Assembly: GCA_045580325.1 (NCBI GenBank)
Contig: JAZNNR010000005.1
Location: 71,878 to 135,877, forward strand
From: SIG672 sp045580325
GTDB lineage: Bacteria; Bacillota; Clostridia; Oscillospirales; CAG-272
DNA: 64,000 nucleotides
Reading direction: 5' to 3'
Numbering within the stretch: position 1 is the stretch's first letter; each line of letters begins with the position of its first letter. This document shows positions 7,750-16,397 of the stretch, piece after piece. The notes under the pieces were generated by a model that was not told the DNA's origin, made no database searches, and was given only the letters and a program-made list of their open reading frames with translations. Both the position numbers and the translations under genes were made by a program.

Positions 7750-9069
7750 TCACTCGTCATCTTCGTCGGCATCTTCTGCGCTCAAAGTTCCTTTGAGGAA
7801 ATATACGGTATCAACAGAAAGTCTTGAAGCCGACGCTATAAGCTCCTCTTTGGTAACAGAAAGAATTTTTTGTGCTACTTCTTCGGGCGAGTCGCTTCTG
7901 TCTGCAAAAGACCTTGTAAGATACCACGAAACAAGACCCGCGGGGCTGTCAGTAAGCTCTCTGTAAGCATTTATAAGCGATTTTTTTGCGCTTTCTATTT
8001 CAAAATCGGATATATCTCCGGCTTTCAGAGCTTCAAGCTGCTCTAAAATAGCGTTTTTAGCCTTTTCAAAGTTTTCTACCTCAATACCGCTTGCTATCGT
8101 CATAATACCCTTAAGCGCATTCGGGCGCGAGCTGCAATAGTAGCAAAGGCTCATTTTCTCGCGCACGTTCATAAATAGCTTGCTCGTGGGAGAAGAACCG
8201 AGAACAGAACTCAGAAGCGAGAAGATATGATAATCGTCATCGGTAAGGCAGTATCCGCTACGCAGACCTATTGTCAGCTTGCCCTGTGCCACGCTCTGTT
8301 CCTCGATGACCGTTTTAATTTCACCCGATGCACATCTTCTTATCTCTGTTTGGGTTTTTACGGAAAGCGGAATGTCGAAATCAGAGAAAATCTCCTTGAA
8401 TTTTGATATGAGCCGAGAAGTATCCGCGCTTCCTGCGTAGTATATCTCAACAGCTGTAGCTCCCGGTAGAGCTTTATAATACTCGTAAAGCTCTTTGGCC
8501 TGTACGGACGAAACGCTTTCTACAGTACCGCTTGGCGAAACCGAAAAGCGTTCGTCTGCACACATAATTTCTTCACAGCGTCTTACTGCGTAAGATGCGG
8601 GATTGTTGATACGCGCCTTTATTCTGCCGCAGAGCTTTGTTTTCTCGCTCTCTACGACGCCCTCGTCAAATCCGCCCTTTTCGTCGGTCAGAGGATTTTT
8701 AAGAAGCTCTGATATAAGGTCGGTAATTTCACCTAAAATATCGGTGTTATCAAAGGCGTAGCGATTTTCGGGAAAAGAAGAGTAGAGTCCGAAGACGTGA
8801 GCCTCGCCCATAAGCATATTCACAGGGTCAATTGACGCTCCGTAGAGGGACTGAAGTTTTGTGTTCAGCGCCGTCATAGAGGGGTATTTTTCACACGCAC
8901 GGGTCAGAATTTCAGGAATAAGAGCATTTTTCGGAGCATCCTTTTCATTTGCGGGGCGTGAAAAATAGACCGAGAGATATGAGATTTTAAATTTTTCGCT
9001 CGGTATCACGTTTAAGGTAACCGAAGGGTAGAGGCTGATTCTTTTTATCTTGTTCAAATCCCGATTCAC
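7750..9069 (-). CDS. M16 family peptidase-like protein lacking the zinc motif, YfmF-like
   Basis: A 439-residue M16-fold protein and the upstream partner of the HxxEH-containing gene. The region where HxxEH should lie reads NALIPEILTRACEKYP, so metal-binding residues are missing and it is probably the non-catalytic subunit of a heterodimer, as in YfmF. Later segments such as KLTIGLRSGYCL and LFMNVREKMSLCYYCSS are typical of the family. Translation appears to start at GTG 9069, shortly after a GAAGG. A promoter lies at 9095-9123, making this the first gene of a possible six-gene run (M16, M16, unknown, lgt, folD, membrane protein). Confidence 0.86.
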   Translation of the reverse strand: MNRDLNKIKRISLYPSVTLNVIPSEKFKISYLSVYFSRPANEKDAPKNALIPEILTRACEKYPSMTALNTKLQSLYGASIDPVNMLMGEAHVFGLYSSFPENRYAFDNTDILGEITDLISELLKNPLTDEKGGFDEGVVESEKTKLCGRIKARINNPASYAVRRCEEIMCADERFSVSPSGTVESVSSVQAKELYEYYKALPGATAVEIYYAGSADTSRLISKFKEIFSDFDIPLSVKTQTEIRRCASGEIKTVIEEQSVAQGKLTIGLRSGYCLTDDDYHIFSLLSSVLGSSPTSKLFMNVREKMSLCYYCSSRPNALKGIMTIASGIEVENFEKAKNAILEQLEALKAGDISDFEIESAKKSLINAYRELTDSPAGLVSWYLTRSFADRSDSPEEVAQKILSVTKEELIASASRLSVDTVYFLKGTLSAEDADEDDE

Positions 9070-9094
9070 CGACCTTCAAAAAGATTTATTTTAT

Positions 9095-9123
9095 ATTATA
9101 ACATATATTTACAGGATTTTCAA
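9095..9123 (-). promoter_or_regulatory. promoter of the M16-lgt-folD run
   Basis: Minus-strand TTGAAA (9123-9118), 17-base spacer, TATAAT (9100-9095). It lies 26 bases before the GTG of the first M16 gene, between that gene and the end of the glucan synthase gene. Confidence 0.75.
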
Positions 9124-9130
9124 CCGTTAT

Positions 9131-12100
9131 TTAGAGTAAAAGACCTCTATTGCCAAAAAAATTTTCTTTTTCGGGGTCTGTTTTCCTGCCGTTACAGTAG
9201 ATCTCGACTTTTTTCAGGTCAGCGTTGAGCCTTGCGCTTATTTCGTAGCTACATCCCCCTCTTGATATTTTTAAATCAAAGCGGTCGAATTTCTCGCACA
9301 GGTGCGGAGAAACAGTAAAGCTTTCGCCGCTGTGCTCGCGGTATCCGAGAAGCTCGTTTATGACTATACGAACAAACCAAGATGCAGAGCCTGTATACAA
9401 GCTCCAACCGCCCCGACCGAGATGCTGCACATTTGAATATACGTCCCCGCAAAGAGCATAAGGCTCGGTTTTATAGCGAAGTGCGGAGGATATTTCAAGA
9501 GAGCGTGCGATAGGGTTTATATCAGAAAGCATTTCATAAGCCTTTTCGTGTTCACCGACAGAGAGCAGTCCCCATACTGCCCAGGTCGCAGCGTGAGTGT
9601 ACTGTCCGCCGTTTTCTCTGAAGCCGTCGCAGTATCTTATAATATATCCGGGGTCGTCGCCGATTCCCGAAAACGGTGGAGTAAAGAGCTTAACTACCGA
9701 ATTTTCTCTGTCCCAAAGCTTTTCACACGCAAGTAGAATAGCCTTTTTCGCACGTGAAGGGTCGCCGCCCGAAATAGCTGCAAATGCCTGCGGGAGAAAA
9801 TCAATTTCACACTCTCTGTCGCCTCGCGCACCGAGCTTTTTGCCGCTGTCGTAGAAGCCTCTGATATAACGGTCGCCGTCAAAGGCTTCTTTTTCGAGGG
9901 TATCGTATAGCTCTGATGCTATCTCGCTGTACTTTTTAGCGCCTTCAAGGTCGCCGTAATTCTTGCAAATTACCGTAAAATCGGAAAGTATCATACGCAT
10001 AAACTGCGCAAGCCAAACCGACTCGCCCTTGCCCTTATGACCTACGCGATCAAAGCCGTCGTTCCAGTCGCAGCTTCCGATAAGGGGTAGTTTGTGCTTG
10101 CCAAAGCGCAAGGCTCTCTCTATCGCTCTTATACAGTGATTGTATAGGCTCTCTCTGTATTTTGAGCGCACAGGACGCTCGTAACGGGTAAGCTCACCAT
10201 CTTCAAGCTCTTTTGACTCAATATACCTTACCTTTGCGTCGAGTATAGAATAATCGCCCGTAACTCTGAGATATTCGGAAACAGCGTAGGGAAGCCATAA
10301 AAGATCGTCAGAACACCTTGAACGCAGTCCTGCGTGCCATTTTCCGCCGCTTTTGTCAGAATTATGCCACCAGTGTTGTACGTCGCCTTCGGTATATTGA
10401 TGCGCGGCGGCACGGAATATCTGATATTTGCAGAAGCGAGGGTCGTATAACAGGGAAATAAGCGAGTCCTGAAGCTGATCTCTGAATCCGTATGCACCGC
10501 TTGACTGATAAAATCCTGTACGCCCGAAGAGCCTTGCCGTGAAGGTCTGATAAGGAATATAATAATTTATCGCTCTGTCAAGCGAGGCATCAGCGCTTTT
10601 TATCTGTATTTTACCAAAAAGATCTTTGTAAAAATCTCCGTACTGACTAAAGCCGCTCTCAAAATCCTTGGGAGTGGAATATTTTTTTCTCATATGATAG
10701 TACGCGCGGTCTGAAGCACTCGGAAAAATACCGAAAAGGAATCCGTATTTTCTCGAAATTTCTTCTTTTTCCTGCTTTTCACCAAAATCGTACGAGGTCA
10801 GAAAAACGGTATGCTCGGAAAGGTGAGAATCATATCTTCTTCTGAAAAATTCGGTATCTGTATCTTTTTTGCGTATTATAAGACTGGGCGGACAGACCTT
10901 TTCGCCAATAACCGGATCTACGCTGTAAACAAGACTTCCGAAATTATCAAGATCACCCTTGACCTCTGCTGTAAGAAGCTTGACGGGAAGCTTTTTATCC
11001 ACACCGACCTTTACGGTAATATGAATACCCTCAATTTCGCTTTTGTAAAGAGCGCACCCGTGCTCAAACTCGCAGAAGTACGAAGATGCGATAACGTCAT
11101 ATTTTTTACCGTGTGTGGTAACAAGGATAAGCCTCTCACCGCAAATATCCTGTCTGTACGATGAAAAATAAGGAGTAAGCCTCTTTTCCTTGGAGTTGGC
11201 AAACCAAGTAAATCCGAGCGAATTTTGAGTCATAAGCGTACCGAAAACTCGATTTGAATAGATATATGACCATACGAGATCTACACGCTCTTTGTCAACG
11301 AGAAAGCCTCTGTCATTAAATACTCCACCGTAAACCTCGAGAGCATTTTCGCCTTCAGCTTTACTGTTCTCACACGTCTTTTTTACTATCTCGACGTCAT
11401 CGTAAGTTCTGAGCGAACGCTTCATAACGGTATGGAAAATATCTTCAATGGAAGAATCCTTTTCAAGACGTATAAAAAGCGCGCTGACCGATGAAAACAG
11501 GTCTTCAAGGGATAGATCGCCTACTAAGAAAACTCCGCCGTAGCGGCAAAAAAGCTCCTCGGAACCGCACTCGGATATTATACCCGAAAGGGTATTACGG
11601 TTAGTGCTGTTATATCCGTCTGCCTCGGGAACGATGAATACAAGATCGCTCAGCTTTCCCCTCAGAGTGCATAGCTTGTGGATACGAATGAGGGTACTTG
11701 CAATTTTTTTGCACATAGGTGAAAGCTCGTTTGGTAAAAGCAGGCAAACGATGGGAAGATCTCCCGAGATTCCGTGTGCCCAGAGAGCATTTTTTTCGTA
11801 CTTTTTATCACTTGCCTGATTATTGTTCGGGTGGAAATACAGGGATGCGAGATAATCATCGACGTATTTTAAATATCCGGGCGAAATGTTTGCAAGTGCA
11901 AGTCTGCTCTGTGAAAGAGAGTACATAGACGAGGCAAAAAAGCTGCTGATCGACTTTACTGTGGTCTTTCTTATGCGAACATATTTTCTTAAAATATCCT
12001 CGTATGAATTTCCGTAAGCTATAACAAATTCGCACGAATTTTTCTCCGAACTCTTTATATTTTCGCCCTTAATAATACAGTAAGGCGATATACAAGCACC

Positions 12101-15100
12101 CGTGCGAGAGGGAAGTTTTCTGTAAAGAAGAGCTTTTATATCCTCGGCGGTATAGTTAAGCGGAAGTATATCGCTTCGCGTATCAAATTCCTTTTTTAGA
12201 GGATAATTTTCTATCGATATACCAAGCCACTTGTCGTCTTTTCCGCTTTTTGAGCGTGAGTGATAAATAAGAATATCATGTTCTTCATCATAAAACGCCT
12301 CAACCGACAGCGAATCGTAAAAGGGGTGAGAGGCTCTGTCCTGTGCTTTTGTAAGGACGACCTCAAAGGCTATCATCGGCGTAAGCTCGGAAAATTTGCC
12401 GCTAACGTCGAGTTTAACGCAAAAAATATCTTCTTCTCGCATCAGAGTAAGTGTCAGGGCTGACGATATTTTTTCCCCCATAACTATTCTCTGATTTTTG
12501 AATACTATCTTTGTTCCCGAGTAGTGCATACTGTCGGGAATAAACTGCAGCGCCTCGCTGTCAATACCGTAAAATACCTGCAAACCGTTTATTACAGAGT
12601 ACATATCCCGCATATCAAAGGGATCTCTTGTTATAAGAATGTCCTTGTGTGCAAGCATAATGTGTCCCGCGTCCGATGCTGTGAGCGACGCAGTCTTTGA
12701 AGAGATCATACATACAGAGGGTATATTTCCGCTTTTAGAAGCACTTTTCAGCGTTCTATCTGTGTTCGGATATCCGCGCGAAACATATTCGGGAATTTGA
12801 GCCTGTCTGTGTTTTGATATGCCCGCATCTGTCGGGATAGCCTCGCAGAGAAGCTCCTTTACAGATGACATTTCTGGATCTCTCATAAATCTCTTTACAA
12901 ATATATTGTCAAAACAGAGATTTACCGCCGAAATTATGCTCATACCGACATGATGCGACATATAGCTTTTTATTATCTCGGGCGAAAATCCTACTCTCGA
13001 TACAGTAAAATCAAGAGCTTCGTAGAAGCCGTGCTTACCGTATGCTCCGTGTTTACAGAGCCGTTCGAGGTTCTTTATTGCGGCTTTTTCGGCTATTGCA
13101 AGGCAGAGAAATGAAGCGTAAGGCGCTATTACCTTATCCTTTCCTATCATCGGGTCAAGGGCAAGACGTGAAACTCCGTTTGCGCGGTACTGATAGTTCA
13201 TAGCGAAATCAAAGGCATAATATCCGCTTTCTGAGATACCCCAAAAGCCTTTTATACGGTTTTCAATTTGGGCGTTTGCCGCAAAGGCAAGAGCTTCGCC
13301 CGAAAAAGAGTTTGCATACGACGGGAGAAAAAGGTGAGGCATAAAATACTCAAACATACTGCCCGACCAGGACGCAACCCCGATATATCCTCTGCTGCCA
13401 ATTATCGGACGTCCGAGCCGATTCCATGACTTTGCGGGAATTTGACCGTTTGCTACCGCAAAGTAGTAGGTCGAGCGCGCCTCGCTCATATAAAGATCGT
13501 AGCAGTTTTCACCCGACACCTCGCCCGAGGTGTCCATACCGATATAAAAAAGCTTGCGCTTTTTTGAATAAAGAATGGTAAAATCGGTAGAATATGCGAT
13601 GTTTTTAAGCCTTTCTCTTATATCTGCAAGCCTTGGCTCGTCCTTTTCATATTCGCTTATACCTTCAATGAGAGTTATAAGCGATACGACGAAATTTCCG
13701 CTGTCTACTGTTGAAATATAAGGTGTACCGAGGACTGTAAGCTTCTCGGTATCGTACCAGTTATAGAGATGTCCGTGCTTTTTAGGGAGATCTTCTATCG
13801 TTAAGAGGGTCTTTTCAAGCTTTGTATAAAGAGTATGAGCATCTATAAAACCGCAGTCGCAGGCGGCAAGAGCGGACACGAGATACATTCCGATATTCGT
13901 AGGCGAAGTGCGGTGCGCTACGGCAAATACAGGCGACTCCTGTACGTTATCGGGTGGAAGATAGTTTTCTTCGATAGTAACGTATGAGTCGAAATAGCTC
14001 CACATATCCTTTACCCAAGAAAGAAGTTTTTCTTTGTTTGCAGAGGATCTGATTTGCTTATAAGGTATATCAAAAGAGAGCAGTAAAAGAATTACGGGGA
14101 GAAAGCTCCATAAAAGTCCCATACATTTAAGAAGGGGACTTCGCGCAAAAACGAGAGTAAAAAATCCGCAGGTGTAAGAAAGTACGCTCCAAGAGATCTG
14201 TGCGAAAAAGCCGCCGCGAGATTCAAGTGAGGATACCGTCCATTCAAGTGTATGCTTGTGGGTAATACGTGATCGCACAAATCCCTTTGTCAGCGCGTCA
14301 AGTGATACGAAAGCGTAAGCGAATATTGACGATACACCGAAAAAAATGTCCCATAGCGCACTTCCGACAGATGGTATTACCTGCGAGAAAAAACGTCTGT
14401 TTATACCTCTGAGCGATTTGAAAATAACGCACAGCGGCGGGATTATAAGATAGGAAAGTGCGGATAGGAGTAAAATATCCTGTGCGCCTGTATATAAAAG
14501 AGAAAGCAGAATAAGAGCTCCCGCAAAAATAGGGACAAGCGCTCTTCTTACGTTGTCTAATATAAAAAATTTTGAAACAGATGATACAGGATTTTTTTCA
14601 CGCTTTCCGGCTTTGTTATATACGTATTTCTTTGCATATAAGGTGGACTGTATATCGCCGCGTATCCATCTATGCAGACGCTTGAAGAAGGATGAAGGAC
14701 TTGACGGATGCGAGTCGCTGAGGGTAATATCGGCAAGTATACCGCAGCGCAGGCGCGAGCCTTCAAGGAGATCGTGGCTCAGTATCAGCTCGTCCCTGAA
14801 AGCATCAGGAATAAGCTCACAGTAGGCATCAACGTCGAAAATACCTTTTCCGCAAAAGATCCCCTCGTTAAAAAGCGACTGATAAAGGTCATACGATGCA
14901 CTCTGATAGGACATAATGCCGCCTCGTGTCATAAGTGCTGAAAAATAACTTTTTCCCGCAGAGGCAAGTGAGGTCCGCATATGAGGCTGCATAATAGCGT
15001 ACCCCGATATGACCCGTCCGTTTTTAATTACAGGCTTGTTACTCGGGTGGAGCATAGCCGATACCATATCAAGCACAGCTTTGCTGTAAAGCTTTGTATC

Positions 15101-16345
15101 GCGGTCGAGGGTTACTACGTATTTTATATCGGAAATATTCTCTTTATTTCCGTAAACTACCGAAAAGGTGTTACCCTTGTTTCTCAAAAGGGAAACGAGA
15201 TCGATAAGCGCGCCTCTTTTTCGCTCGTAGCCCATATATTTGTTTTCCGAATTGCTTTTTACGCGGTATCTAAGGAAAAAATAAAAATATTCGCCGTATT
15301 TTTCGTTAAGCTCGGAAATTTTTTCCTTTGTATAGGAAATAAGGCTTTGGTCGCTGTCGTTACTTTTGCTTTCAGACTCGCCAAAATCGAGAAGCAGTCC
15401 GAAATAAGCATTTTTATCCCTTGTAAGCAGATAAAACTCCTCGAGCTGTCGAAAGAGTGAATCGTCCTTGTCCGATATAAGTGAGGTAATAACTGTAAGT
15501 GTTTTCGCACTGTCGGGTATTTTCTCCATATTCAGACGGGGGACAGCAGTAAGCGGAAGCATGCGTGAAGCCGTGCGGTCGGTAATAAATTTTACAGCCT
15601 CGCTTATCGGGAAAATGATAAGCAAAACTATAAACACATTTACACGCGCAAAATAGAGCGCAAGGAAGGCAAAAAGCAAGGTGAAAAACACCCAAAACGT
15701 AAAATACAGCCTTGTATTTTTCTTTTGTCTTTTTTTATCCTCGATGTATCCGAGATTATCACAGTATATCTTTACCGCGTCTTTTTCGGATATTTTATGC
15801 CTTTTGGCAAAAGCTGAAATTTTACCGCGTATAAGAGATTTTGTAAGAGAAGTACTTGCAAAGTAGTAGGTTCCGGGGCAATCTCTCAGATTTCTGTCAA
15901 GCACCGATATTTTTTCGCGAAGCTCTTCGGTATCAGATATTTCAAGAGAGCGTATTATATTACTTACGTTTCCGATTAGGATATTTTTTTCGTTTTCCGA
16001 ATATTTCTTCAAAGATACTATTTTACGTGAAATAATGTCCGCAACAATAGGAAGAATAGCTACCGTTTCTTCATCGCGAAAGGGCTTTTCTTCTGCCTCG
16101 GATATAAGCATATCGGATATTTCTTTTTCTGTAAGAGCAAAATTATGTTTAGATAAAAGCGATTCAAGAAGAATATATATTCTCCACCTGCGTTTTTCTC
16201 TTGTAATTTTTTCATATGAAGTCAGTATCGAGAGGAGAAAGGGATATTCCTTAATTAAAATATTGTGGACAGCTATTTTAAGAAAAACTCCCGAAAGACT
16301 GCTCAAATTACCGTTTTTTCTGTTGATAATAAAACCTCCCCACAA
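9131..16345 (-). CDS. cyclic beta-1,2-glucan synthase-like protein (GT84 plus GH94)
   Basis: A very large membrane enzyme resembling NdvB/Cgs, which makes beta-1,2-glucans from UDP-glucose and sizes and cyclises them. Apparent order: N-terminal region to about 200; membrane segments near 205-255; glycosyltransferase domain about 290-570 with VTLDRDTKLYSKAV and RLHRWIRGDIQS; more membrane segments about 595-760; a glycoamylase-like region about 790-1130 (SWSGSMFEYFMPHLF); and a GH94 phosphorylase region about 1200-2404 with YGFRDQLQDS, GLRSRCSDDLLWLPYA and the catalytic-acid region GSCDWNDGFDRVGHKGKGES. The start is uncertain. The frame opens at TTG 16345, upstream of a GGGGAGG that is followed only by ATT/ATC codons, and the first internal ATG is about 80 codons in. 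Confidence 0.85.
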   Translation of the reverse strand: MWGGFIINRKNGNLSSLSGVFLKIAVHNILIKEYPFLLSILTSYEKITREKRRWRIYILLESLLSKHNFALTEKEISDMLISEAEEKPFRDEETVAILPIVADIISRKIVSLKKYSENEKNILIGNVSNIIRSLEISDTEELREKISVLDRNLRDCPGTYYFASTSLTKSLIRGKISAFAKRHKISEKDAVKIYCDNLGYIEDKKRQKKNTRLYFTFWVFFTLLFAFLALYFARVNVFIVLLIIFPISEAVKFITDRTASRMLPLTAVPRLNMEKIPDSAKTLTVITSLISDKDDSLFRQLEEFYLLTRDKNAYFGLLLDFGESESKSNDSDQSLISYTKEKISELNEKYGEYFYFFLRYRVKSNSENKYMGYERKRGALIDLVSLLRNKGNTFSVVYGNKENISDIKYVVTLDRDTKLYSKAVLDMVSAMLHPSNKPVIKNGRVISGYAIMQPHMRTSLASAGKSYFSALMTRGGIMSYQSASYDLYQSLFNEGIFCGKGIFDVDAYCELIPDAFRDELILSHDLLEGSRLRCGILADITLSDSHPSSPSSFFKRLHRWIRGDIQSTLYAKKYVYNKAGKREKNPVSSVSKFFILDNVRRALVPIFAGALILLSLLYTGAQDILLLSALSYLIIPPLCVIFKSLRGINRRFFSQVIPSVGSALWDIFFGVSSIFAYAFVSLDALTKGFVRSRITHKHTLEWTVSSLESRGGFFAQISWSVLSYTCGFFTLVFARSPLLKCMGLLWSFLPVILLLLSFDIPYKQIRSSANKEKLLSWVKDMWSYFDSYVTIEENYLPPDNVQESPVFAVAHRTSPTNIGMYLVSALAACDCGFIDAHTLYTKLEKTLLTIEDLPKKHGHLYNWYDTEKLTVLGTPYISTVDSGNFVVSLITLIEGISEYEKDEPRLADIRERLKNIAYSTDFTILYSKKRKLFYIGMDTSGEVSGENCYDLYMSEARSTYYFAVANGQIPAKSWNRLGRPIIGSRGYIGVASWSGSMFEYFMPHLFLPSYANSFSGEALAFAANAQIENRIKGFWGISESGYYAFDFAMNYQYRANGVSRLALDPMIGKDKVIAPYASFLCLAIAEKAAIKNLERLCKHGAYGKHGFYEALDFTVSRVGFSPEIIKSYMSHHVGMSIISAVNLCFDNIFVKRFMRDPEMSSVKELLCEAIPTDAGISKHRQAQIPEYVSRGYPNTDRTLKSASKSGNIPSVCMISSKTASLTASDAGHIMLAHKDILITRDPFDMRDMYSVINGLQVFYGIDSEALQFIPDSMHYSGTKIVFKNQRIVMGEKISSALTLTLMREEDIFCVKLDVSGKFSELTPMIAFEVVLTKAQDRASHPFYDSLSVEAFYDEEHDILIYHSRSKSGKDDKWLGISIENYPLKKEFDTRSDILPLNYTAEDIKALLYRKLPSRTGACISPYCIIKGENIKSSEKNSCEFVIAYGNSYEDILRKYVRIRKTTVKSISSFFASSMYSLSQSRLALANISPGYLKYVDDYLASLYFHPNNNQASDKKYEKNALWAHGISGDLPIVCLLLPNELSPMCKKIASTLIRIHKLCTLRGKLSDLVFIVPEADGYNSTNRNTLSGIISECGSEELFCRYGGVFLVGDLSLEDLFSSVSALFIRLEKDSSIEDIFHTVMKRSLRTYDDVEIVKKTCENSKAEGENALEVYGGVFNDRGFLVDKERVDLVWSYIYSNRVFGTLMTQNSLGFTWFANSKEKRLTPYFSSYRQDICGERLILVTTHGKKYDVIASSYFCEFEHGCALYKSEIEGIHITVKVGVDKKLPVKLLTAEVKGDLDNFGSLVYSVDPVIGEKVCPPSLIIRKKDTDTEFFRRRYDSHLSEHTVFLTSYDFGEKQEKEEISRKYGFLFGIFPSASDRAYYHMRKKYSTPKDFESGFSQYGDFYKDLFGKIQIKSADASLDRAINYYIPYQTFTARLFGRTGFYQSSGAYGFRDQLQDSLISLLYDPRFCKYQIFRAAAHQYTEGDVQHWWHNSDKSGGKWHAGLRSRCSDDLLWLPYAVSEYLRVTGDYSILDAKVRYIESKELEDGELTRYERPVRSKYRESLYNHCIRAIERALRFGKHKLPLIGSCDWNDGFDRVGHKGKGESVWLAQFMRMILSDFTVICKNYGDLEGAKKYSEIASELYDTLEKEAFDGDRYIRGFYDSGKKLGARGDRECEIDFLPQAFAAISGGDPSRAKKAILLACEKLWDRENSVVKLFTPPFSGIGDDPGYIIRYCDGFRENGGQYTHAATWAVWGLLSVGEHEKAYEMLSDINPIARSLEISSALRYKTEPYALCGDVYSNVQHLGRGGWSLYTGSASWFVRIVINELLGYREHSGESFTVSPHLCEKFDRFDLKISRGGCSYEISARLNADLKKVEIYCNGRKTDPEKENFFGNRGLLL

Positions 16346-16376
16346 CAGTTATCGTAATATAACATATTATGGGGAG
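16336..16376 (-). promoter_or_regulatory. hairpin covering the ribosome binding site of the glucan synthase gene
   Basis: On the minus strand CTCCCCA (16376-16370) can pair with TGGGGAG (16342-16336), which is the Shine-Dalgarno sequence of the glucan synthase gene. The interior is AT-rich. Folding would hide the binding site, so it could limit translation. It could also be the terminator of comEC, as it is followed by GTTTTATT. Confidence 0.4.
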
Positions 16377-16397
16377 AATTTATCGTTTTTAATCTTA

